12,360 nt of DNA from Dehalococcoidales bacterium. Lineage in GTDB: Bacteria; Chloroflexota; Dehalococcoidia; Dehalococcoidales; UBA2162. The stretch covers positions 1,545,505-1,557,864 of the forward strand of contig CP070645.1 of assembly GCA_020354275.1 (NCBI GenBank), written 5' to 3'. Every line of letters starts with the position of its first letter. Position 1 is the first letter of the stretch. A program made the position numbers and the translations under genes. The notes below the pieces were generated by a model. The model ran no database searches and had not been told where the DNA came from. It saw nothing but the letters and a program-made list of their open reading frames with translations. Below, in pieces: positions 6,919 through 12,360 of the stretch.

Positions 6919-8870
6919 CAACCAAATGTATACAGACAGATGGCAATTGCTAGGATGCCGATACCGATAAACAGTCCGTAGAGCTGTAACTGCCCTGTCT
7001 GCAGGCGGCGGATAATCCCGCCTCCGGCCGATGTCCCGTTAGCCACCCCGTTTACGGTCCCGTCAACGGCATAGGTGTCAACCTGCTGCAGGCCGGCGAA
7101 CAGCACGCCGATTAGCGTTTTCCTTACTATTATGTCTTCGTAGAGCTCGTCCATCCAGTATTTCCTGAGGAACATGGTATAGAGCGGCTTGAACATATCG
7201 CCCACCCTCTCGGCTGAGATACGCTTTGAGCCGTACATCAGGTAGGCCAGAACGATGCCGCCTATACCCAGCAGAAGCGAAATAATCGGCCATGGAGAGT
7301 GGGTGAAGATGCCGAATAGCCCTTCTATGACGCCCTTTGTTTCGCCATGTCCCATAAAGGCACCGAAATGGCCGCTGACATTCCACCAGCCGGCGCCTAC
7401 GGCCAGAACAGACAGGAAAACCATAGGCCATACCATCACCCCCGGTGACTCGTGGAGGTGACCGTGTGCTTCGGGGTCGCCACCGCGGTACTCCCCGTGG
7501 AAGGTCATATATATTACCCGGAACATGTAGAATGCAGTCATAAAAACGGTTATCATTGCCAGGATGAAAAGAAGGGTGTTGCCTTCAAGGGCTGTTATCA
7601 GTACCTCGTCCTTGCTCCAGAAACCGGCCAGCGGCCAGATGCCGGCTAAACTCAGCGAACCGATGAGGAAGGTGATATATGTCCAGGGCATGACCTTGCG
7701 CATACCGCCCATGAGCCGCATATCGAAAGTGCCGGTAGCGTGGTTGACACTGCCGGCGCCGAGGAACAGCAGCGACTTAAAGAAGGCGTGGGTAAAGAGG
7801 TGGAAGATGCCGACGGCAACGGCTGCCTTGGCGGCGTCGATGGCGGTGTGGCCTTCATGGCTGAGCACAATACCGGCCGCACCCAGCGCCAGCATCATAT
7901 AACCGAGCTGGCTGATGGTAGAGTAGGCAAGCACACGCTTGATATCATTGGCCACCAGGCCCATTGAGGCAGCGAAGATGGCGGTGAACCCCCCGATCGC
8001 GGCCACAACGGTTACCGCCTCCAGTGAGTGGACGAATATCGGGAAGGTCCGCGCCACCAGAAAGACGCCGGCGGAGACCATTGTCGCCGAATGGATCAGG
8101 GCGCTGACTGGAGTCGGGCCTTCCATGGCGTCTGGCAACCAGACATGTAGCGGGAACTGGGCAGACTTGCCCATTGCCCCCGAGAAGATGCCGATGGCTG
8201 CCCAGGTTATGGCCGTGCCCGTCAGTGCACCCGCGGCAGCCAGGCTGCTTATTTCAGCGGTATCGAACGTGCCGGTCTTGGCATAGAGCAGCAGAACCGC
8301 GGCCAGGAAACCGAAGTCACCGAAACGGGTGACGATAAATGCCTTCTTGGCGGCGTTGGCCGCTGATGGTTTATGGAACCAGAAACCGATGAGTAGGTAT
8401 GAGCACAGCCCGACCATCTCCCAGAAAACGAACATCAGCAGGAGATTGGAGGCGATTATCAGACCCAACATCGAGGCGGTGAACAGCGACATCCAGGCGT
8501 AGTAACGAGTATAACCGGCCTCATCATGCGCCATGTAGCCCAGGGAGTATATCTGCACCATCAGGCTGACGACGCTGACAACAACCACCATCACGGCGGT
8601 CAGTGAGTCCATTATTATCCCCAGGTTTATTTCAAAGACGTTGCCGATAGCCACCCAGGAAATGGAAGGCACGGCGATTTCGTGGTGGGGTGCGCCGAGG
8701 ACCTCGATCAGTGTCCAGATGGAAATTACCGCCGAGCCAGCAATGGCCGTGATGGTAATATACCCCGCCAGGGGTGATTCCCGCCTGACGAACGGTTTAA
8801 CGAATAATGTTATTATCGCAAACGAAATAACCGGCAGTAGAAATATAAACCAGAATAATTGAGTCGGCAT
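6918..8870 (-). CDS. nuoL: NADH-quinone oxidoreductase subunit L (antiporter-like)
   Basis: Distal antiporter-like subunit of complex I, whose long C-terminal lateral helix runs along the membrane arm and ties the channels together. The 650-residue protein shows E151 in FVFWEMVGLCSYLLIGFW (E. coli E144), D185 in TRFGDFGF (E. coli D178) and K235 in GKSAQFPLHVWLPDAMEGP (E. coli K229). The segment PVSALIHSATMVSAG follows. The C-terminal part (about residues 525-630) contains a long mostly polar stretch fitting the lateral helix, then a final membrane segment. The ATG at 8870 has GAGGA seven bases upstream and overlaps the stop of the preceding small gene as TAATG, so the two are probably translationally coupled. 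All key channel residues appear intact. Confidence 0.97.
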   Translation of the reverse strand: MPTQLFWFIFLLPVISFAIITLFVKPFVRRESPLAGYITITAIAGSAVISIWTLIEVLGAPHHEIAVPSISWVAIGNVFEINLGIIMDSLTAVMVVVVSVVSLMVQIYSLGYMAHDEAGYTRYYAWMSLFTASMLGLIIASNLLLMFVFWEMVGLCSYLLIGFWFHKPSAANAAKKAFIVTRFGDFGFLAAVLLLYAKTGTFDTAEISSLAAAGALTGTAITWAAIGIFSGAMGKSAQFPLHVWLPDAMEGPTPVSALIHSATMVSAGVFLVARTFPIFVHSLEAVTVVAAIGGFTAIFAASMGLVANDIKRVLAYSTISQLGYMMLALGAAGIVLSHEGHTAIDAAKAAVAVGIFHLFTHAFFKSLLFLGAGSVNHATGTFDMRLMGGMRKVMPWTYITFLIGSLSLAGIWPLAGFWSKDEVLITALEGNTLLFILAMITVFMTAFYMFRVIYMTFHGEYRGGDPEAHGHLHESPGVMVWPMVFLSVLAVGAGWWNVSGHFGAFMGHGETKGVIEGLFGIFTHSPWPIISLLLGIGGIVLAYLMYGSKRISAERVGDMFKPLYTMFLRKYWMDELYEDIIVRKTLIGVLFAGLQQVDTYAVDGTVNGVANGTSAGGGIIRRLQTGQLQLYGLFIGIGILAIAICLYTFG

Positions 8871-9064
8871 TACAGTTTCCTCAATATTTCTTCGATAACA
8901 TGCTCTTTGTCCTGTGGTACCAGCACCCGGTAGGCCGCTGATTCCTGCCCCATCGCTTCACCGGAAGCGGGCAGGAGGCGCGTCGGTACCCCTTCACTCT
9001 CAAAGAAGTCTTTCCACATCTCGGCCATCATCAGGTTCTGTACCTTTTTAATCTCTATCCACAT
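8870..9064 (-). CDS. Small DUF2007-like protein embedded in the nuo operon
   Basis: A 64-residue soluble protein between nuoK and nuoL. The arrangement resembles DUF2007 (annotated as a putative signal-transducing domain): an early helix containing AEMWKDFFESEGVPTRLLP, where such proteins have a helix ending in a Gly-Ile/Val-Pro turn, and a last strand and helix YRVLVPQDKEHVIEEILRKL. The family assignment is by pattern and not by a search. There are no cysteines, transmembrane segments or catalytic motifs. The ATG at 9064 has AAAGGG five bases upstream, and the stop overlaps the nuoL ATG as TAATG. This tight coupling argues that it is a real gene with a level tied to NuoL. A role in assembly or regulation of complex I is possible but only inferred. 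It is not one of the standard Nuo subunits. Confidence 0.8.
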   Translation of the reverse strand: MWIEIKKVQNLMMAEMWKDFFESEGVPTRLLPASGEAMGQESAAYRVLVPQDKEHVIEEILRKL

Positions 9065-9090
9065 GTTATCCCTTTATTTCTTATACTCTG

Positions 9091-9112
9091 TCTCCGCACC
9101 TCCTTGCGGAGA
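9091..9112 (-). promoter_or_regulatory. Stem-loop presenting a perfect Shine-Dalgarno in its loop
   Basis: In the minus-strand transcript the arms UCUCCGC and GCGGAGA form a perfect seven-pair stem around the eight-base loop AAGGAGGU, which is fully complementary to the usual 3' end of 16S rRNA. No start codon lies at a normal distance after it; the next gene starts about 34 bases past the stem's loop with its own AAAGGG. The element sits in the 108-base gap between nuoK and the DUF2007-like gene (9065-9172), the longest gap inside the operon. It could act as a ribosome standby site, a processing or stability element, or be fortuitous. The structure is seen; the function is inferred. Confidence 0.5.
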
Positions 9113-9172
9113 GTGGTATTATCTTGATTAAATCCTCTACTTTTTTATAATAAGGGTAGCCTTACCTGCCAC

Positions 9173-9484
9173 CTACCATTTCATTAAATCAATATCAGTG
9201 CTTTCAATCGTTTCCCGATTGCGGTAGATTGATATCACTATTGCCAGTCCTACGGCTGCCTCCGCGGCCGCCACCACAATAATAAAAATGGCGAAAATCT
9301 GCCCGGTCAACACCGTGGGTACGATATACCGCGAGAAGGCAACCATGGCGATATTCACCGCATTGAGCATGATCTCGATGCACATCAGGATGACGACGGC
9401 ATTCTTTTTTGCCAGCGCCCCGTACAGCCCTATTGAAAACAGGACTGCCGATAATACCAGATAATGTTCCAAACCTACAGACAC
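9173..9484 (-). CDS. nuoK: NADH-quinone oxidoreductase subunit K
   Basis: Small three-helix membrane subunit of complex I that links the quinone-side subunits to the antiporter channels. The 103-residue protein has both conserved membrane glutamates: E37 in LMCIEIMLNAVNI and E75 in AAAEAAVGLAI (E. coli E36 and E72). Length is normal. The start is GTG at 9484, giving MSVGLEHYLVLSAVLFSIG, which aligns with the usual N-terminus; the next Met is residue 34. AAGGGAG lies nine bases upstream, inside the last codons of nuoJ, and only three bases separate the nuoJ stop from this start. Translation is therefore probably coupled to nuoJ. Confidence 0.97.
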   Translation of the reverse strand: MSVGLEHYLVLSAVLFSIGLYGALAKKNAVVILMCIEIMLNAVNIAMVAFSRYIVPTVLTGQIFAIFIIVVAAAEAAVGLAIVISIYRNRETIESTDIDLMKW

Positions 9485-9487
9485 AGG

Positions 9488-9979
9488 TTACTTCTCCCTT
9501 ACCAGAACGATAGCCCCCAGAATGGCCGCCAGCAGCAGGGTGGCTGCTATTTCTACCGGTAGGATAAAACCACCTTCACCGAGTAGTTTGCTGGCTATAT
9601 TGGCGGTGGTGTGCTCTAGGGGTGCTGCCGTAGATAGCTGCCACGGCGTGTTGAGCAGAGTGTAACCCACCACCCCCAGAAAAACGATAGCCACAATAAA
9701 GGCTGGTATTCTTAATTTATTGGATGGACTGCCCCGCTGTACCTCTCTGGTGAGCATTATGGCCAGAATAATCAGTACTGAAATGCCACCGACGTATACC
9801 AGGATCTGCACCGCCCCTAGGAAGTCAGCACTGAGGGTGAAATAGATGCCAGCTACGCTCAGGAAGCACAGAATAAGGGAAAGGGCAGACCGGAAGACAT
9901 TCCGCAGGAAAACGACCATCAGGGCGGCTATTACGCCGATTATGGCCAGTATCCAGAAAGCAACATCAAATCCGATCAC
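9488..9979 (-). CDS. nuoJ: NADH-quinone oxidoreductase subunit J
   Basis: Five-helix membrane subunit of complex I next to NuoK and NuoH, in the region that couples quinone chemistry to proton movement. The 163-residue protein starts with a hydrophobic helix (residues 6-24). It contains the family segment LSLILCFLSVAGIYFTLSAD followed by FLGAVQILVYVGGISVLIIL, the conserved TM3 region with its bend-forming glycines (about residues 58-70). The start is GTG at 9979, overlapping the nuoI stop as TAGTG; the next Met is residue 21, inside the first helix. The end of the gene carries the nuoK ribosome binding site. Nothing unusual is seen. Confidence 0.95.
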   Translation of the reverse strand: MIGFDVAFWILAIIGVIAALMVVFLRNVFRSALSLILCFLSVAGIYFTLSADFLGAVQILVYVGGISVLIILAIMLTREVQRGSPSNKLRIPAFIVAIVFLGVVGYTLLNTPWQLSTAAPLEHTTANIASKLLGEGGFILPVEIAATLLLAAILGAIVLVREK

Positions 9980-10473
9980 TATTCTTCGGTATTCCTCTCC
10001 AGAAGTAGGGTCTGCCTCGGTAGTTCATCGGCCAGTTCGGGGTGCATGTAGGCACTGCGCCGTCTTTCTTCTGAGGCGAAGAGCATCTCATTAGTCTGTA
10101 CCAGTTCGCCACGGCGGTATTTCGCCAGCTCGTAGGCGTACCCCATAAACAGGGCATCAAAGGGGCAGGCTTCGACGCAAAGGCCGCAGGAAATGCAGTA
10201 CCCGGTATCCACCTCGAACTTCTCGACTTCATATTTATTTTCATCAATCTTGGCGGCAGTGACCACATGGATAACACCCTGGGGGCAGGTCTTGGCACAG
10301 GTAGCACAGCCGGTACAGTTATTCCTGTCCCATATCAGCTCGTTACCACGGGTACGGCGCGAGATGTTCAACCTCTGCTCCGGATACTGTGTGGTAATCG
10401 GGTGCCGGAACAGGTGCCTGATGGTTACCGTCAGCCCCTTGGCGATGCCGATTCCGTAACGTTCAAACTTCAA
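9979..10473 (-). CDS. nuoI: NADH-quinone oxidoreductase subunit I (two 4Fe-4S clusters)
   Basis: Peripheral-arm ferredoxin-like subunit that passes electrons through clusters N6a and N6b toward the terminal cluster N2 and the quinone. Two complete CxxCxxCxxxCP motifs are present: C53, C56, C59, C63 and C93, C96, C99, C103. The N-terminal amphipathic part (KGLTVTIRHLFRHPITTQYP) is typical of NuoI. The 164-residue length is normal. The start is TTG at 10473, with no in-frame Met before the clusters; a spaced AGGA/GGGG purine run lies upstream inside nuoH. The gene overlaps the end of nuoH by 11 bases. In a complex without NuoE, F and G, NuoI is a plausible entry point for electrons from ferredoxin or another donor; that is inference. 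Confidence 0.97.
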   Translation of the reverse strand: MKFERYGIGIAKGLTVTIRHLFRHPITTQYPEQRLNISRRTRGNELIWDRNNCTGCATCAKTCPQGVIHVVTAAKIDENKYEVEKFEVDTGYCISCGLCVEACPFDALFMGYAYELAKYRRGELVQTNEMLFASEERRRSAYMHPELADELPRQTLLLERNTEE

Positions 10474-11581
10474 CTCTACCCCATCCTAGCTTGAATAGTT
10501 TAGACCACAGCAGCACTAGCACTACCGCGATTGCGAAATTCAGGAATATGACGCCCCAGGGCAGGGCATCCGGCCAGGCCAGTACCTGTATGCCGGTAAT
10601 CAGTAAATTAATCAATGCCAGTGGAAGGAGGAACTTCCAGGCAAGGGCCATTAACTGGTCGATCCTGACCCTGGGCAGTGTTGAGCGTGTCCATACCATA
10701 ACAAAGAATACGATGATTACCTTGATTACGAACCATAACCACGGCGGTAACAGCGGCCCCCTCCAGCCTCCCAGGAAAAGTGTGGTAATTATAGAGGCTA
10801 TTGCCAGGGCTTCAGCATATTCCACCAGATAGAAGAGGGCAAATTTCATCCCCGAATATTCGGTGTGAAAGCCAGCCACCAGCTCCGAATCTGCCTCCAT
10901 CAGGTCAAAGGGACTACGGTTGATTTCGGCACAGCCAGCGATGAAGAACAGGAGGAAGCCCAGCGGTTGCAGCAGTATGAAAGGAATATCCTGGGCCAGC
11001 ACAATCTGGTTCAGAGACAGCGAGCCGGCGATCAAGACGACACCAATGATGCTCAGCACCAGTGGGATCTCATAACTCACCACGGCGGCCACATTACGCA
11101 TGGCGCCCAGTAGCGAGTATTTATTATTGGAACCCCAGCCGGCCATAAATACGCCGACGGTTGATACCGAACTGATGGCCACGACATAGAGGATGCCGAT
11201 ATTTAAATCAGCCAGTAAGGCACCGTTCTGGAAGGGCACCACGGCAAATATCATCAGCGTCGGCGTGAAGGCGACAATTGGCGCCAACAGGTGGACTACC
11301 TTGTCAGCGTTGGTGGGCACCAGGTCTTCTTTAATCAGCACTTTGACGGCATCGGCTACCGGCTGAAGTAGACCGAAGGGACCGAGCCGGTTAGGACCAA
11401 GGCGGGCCTGCATGCGGCCCATACCTCTACGTTCCAGCCAGATATAGCCCATCACCAGCAATAGGACAAATACGATAATAATAATGGTGAATACCAGCCA
11501 GTGCCACAAGAAACCACCGGGCCAGTCGGGCGGCAGGATTTGCCAGTATTGCTCTAGATTTAGACCAGGACTAGTTATCAT
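10463..11581 (-). CDS. nuoH: NADH-quinone oxidoreductase subunit H
   Basis: Membrane subunit of complex I that forms much of the quinone-binding chamber and the first part of the proton path. The 372-residue protein has the cytoplasmic loop ERRGMGRMQARLGPNRLGP (about residues 50-68). It also has the charged loop INRSPFDLMEADSELVAGFH, continuing to EYSGMKFALFYLVEY, the conserved quinone-side acidic segment. Eight or so membrane helices are visible. The ATG at 11581 overlaps the nuoD stop as TAATG, with GAGGT nine bases upstream. Direct contact with nuoD shows that nuoE, nuoF and nuoG are not between them. Sequence and length are normal for the family. Confidence 0.97.
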   Translation of the reverse strand: MITSPGLNLEQYWQILPPDWPGGFLWHWLVFTIIIIVFVLLLVMGYIWLERRGMGRMQARLGPNRLGPFGLLQPVADAVKVLIKEDLVPTNADKVVHLLAPIVAFTPTLMIFAVVPFQNGALLADLNIGILYVVAISSVSTVGVFMAGWGSNNKYSLLGAMRNVAAVVSYEIPLVLSIIGVVLIAGSLSLNQIVLAQDIPFILLQPLGFLLFFIAGCAEINRSPFDLMEADSELVAGFHTEYSGMKFALFYLVEYAEALAIASIITTLFLGGWRGPLLPPWLWFVIKVIIVFFVMVWTRSTLPRVRIDQLMALAWKFLLPLALINLLITGIQVLAWPDALPWGVIFLNFAIAVVLVLLWSKLFKLGWGRVEV

Positions 11582-12360
11582 TATCTATCAACCTCGCCCA
11601 TGGTGATATCGATACTACCAAAGATGATGATGGCATCCTGTATCTTCCAGCCGACCATCATCTCACGAAGAGCCGTAAGGTTCAGCAGGCTTGGTGCCCG
11701 GATGTGACACCGGTAGGGAGCAATGGAGCCGTCAGAGACCAGATAGAATCCGAGCTCTCCCTTGGGGGCTTCAATACAGCCGTAGGCTTCACCGACCGGT
11801 GGACGGATCAGTTGCGGCACGTCGCTCTTAACCGGGCCTGAAGGTATATCCCTCATGGCCTGTTCGATAATACGCAGGCTTTGCTGCATCTCGATAACCC
11901 TCACCCGGTAGCGGTCGTAACAATCACCAACCGTCCCGGTGGGGATGTCAAATTCAAAACGGTCATATACGGAATACGGGGCTACCTTGCGTAGGTCCCA
12001 CTCGACGCCGCTAGCCCGGAGTACCGGGCCGCTGGCCGAGATACTGATCGCCATTTCTCTGGGCAGGATACCGACGCCCTTGGCACGGGCCAGCAGTATC
12101 TCGTTTTCTTTTAGGAGCTGCTCATATTCATTAATATAGCGGGGCATTTGCCGGATAAATTTCTCCAGAGCCGGGAAGAATTCTTCAGGAACGTCCTGGT
12201 TGAAGCCACCGACTCGCATGAAGTTGTAGAGCAACCGCTGACCGCTGACCATCTCAAACAGGTCAATTACCCGCTCTCTTTCCCGGAACATGTAGAGGAA
12301 GGGGGTAAAGTAGGCACCGCAGTCGTTAAGAAAAGCACCGACGGCGATCAGGTGGTTGGC
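11581..12360 (-). CDS. nuoD: NADH-quinone oxidoreductase subunit D, N-terminus beyond window
   Basis: Peripheral-arm 49-kDa-type subunit that forms the quinone-reduction site with NuoB and NuoH. The frame remains open through the window edge: before the internal Met at 12291 it reads NHLIAVGAFLNDCGAYFTPF, matching the family segment SNHLxxxGxxxxDxGA. The true start is therefore outside, and 259 residues are visible, with roughly 110-140 missing by comparison with usual lengths. The C-terminus has GELGFYLVSDGSIAPYR, IRAPSLLNLTALREM, and the family ending FGSIDITMGEVDR. The stop overlaps the nuoH ATG. The family is homologous to the large subunit of NiFe hydrogenases, but the ending here lacks the hydrogenase cysteine pair, so complex I is the right call. 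Confidence 0.95.
   Translation of the reverse strand, partial: ANHLIAVGAFLNDCGAYFTPFLYMFRERERVIDLFEMVSGQRLLYNFMRVGGFNQDVPEEFFPALEKFIRQMPRYINEYEQLLKENEILLARAKGVGILPREMAISISASGPVLRASGVEWDLRKVAPYSVYDRFEFDIPTGTVGDCYDRYRVRVIEMQQSLRIIEQAMRDIPSGPVKSDVPQLIRPPVGEAYGCIEAPKGELGFYLVSDGSIAPYRCHIRAPSLLNLTALREMMVGWKIQDAIIIFGSIDITMGEVDR

Noticed and set aside
7078..7431. Minus-strand open frame of 117 codons inside nuoL
   Set aside because: It is a shifted frame within nuoL, which is intact and full length here, so neither a frameshift nor a nested gene is indicated.
3894..8870. Reading the three antiporter-like genes as an Mrp antiporter or a membrane-bound hydrogenase cluster
   Set aside because: They are contiguous with nuoD, H, I, J and K in canonical order, and the NuoD end lacks the hydrogenase metal-binding cysteines.
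12289..12291. Internal ATG as the start of nuoD
   Set aside because: The frame stays open to the window edge and encodes conserved NuoD sequence upstream of this Met, so the gene is cut by the window.
1..12360. CRISPR array, tRNA, rRNA, insertion sequence, prophage or toxin-antitoxin pair
   Set aside because: No spaced direct repeats, cloverleaf, transposase motifs or terminal inverted repeats were seen; nearly all the window is explained by the listed genes.

Overview
The window is an ordinary bacterial chromosomal segment built around a respiratory complex I (nuo) operon. Reading from the right edge on the minus strand, the order is nuoD (cut by the window end), nuoH, nuoI, nuoJ, nuoK, a 64-residue DUF2007-like gene, nuoL, nuoM and nuoN. 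A 110-residue single-pass membrane protein follows nuoN. On the plus strand at the left are a SAM-dependent methyltransferase, an SbcD/Mre11-type nuclease and an acidic lipoprotein.

The nuoD stop overlaps the nuoH start, so nuoE, nuoF and nuoG are absent from their usual place. That order, the menaquinone-type antiporter subunits and the moderate GC content suggest an anaerobic bacterium with an 11-subunit complex I. Dehalococcoidia-like Chloroflexota would fit, but this is an inference from layout and not a firm identification.

Layout: 64-729 methyltransferase; 806-2050 nuclease; 2113-2141 candidate extended -10 promoter; 2173-3162 lipoprotein; 3207-3250 terminator-like hairpin between convergent transcription units; 3282-3614 small membrane protein; 3615-3893 non-coding stretch with three inverted repeats and an unattached Shine-Dalgarno sequence; 3894-12360 the nuo genes. 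The nuo junctions are tight: TAATG or TAGTG overlaps, an 11-base overlap at H/I and a 3-base gap at J/K. The only roomy gaps inside the operon are 108 bases between nuoK and the DUF2007-like gene and 53 bases between nuoM and nuoN.

The Nuo proteins form the membrane arm and its junction to the peripheral arm. NuoD and NuoI carry electrons and help shape the quinone site, NuoH, J and K form the link to the membrane, and NuoL, M and N are the antiporter-like proton channels. The electron-input module is not visible here. The most interesting points are the DUF2007-like gene embedded in the operon, a perfect Shine-Dalgarno octamer held in a hairpin loop before it, an Asp in place of the usual channel Glu in NuoN, and the uncharacterised membrane protein after nuoN. 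I see no CRISPR array, tRNA, rRNA, insertion sequence or phage gene, and no clear new defence or mobile system.
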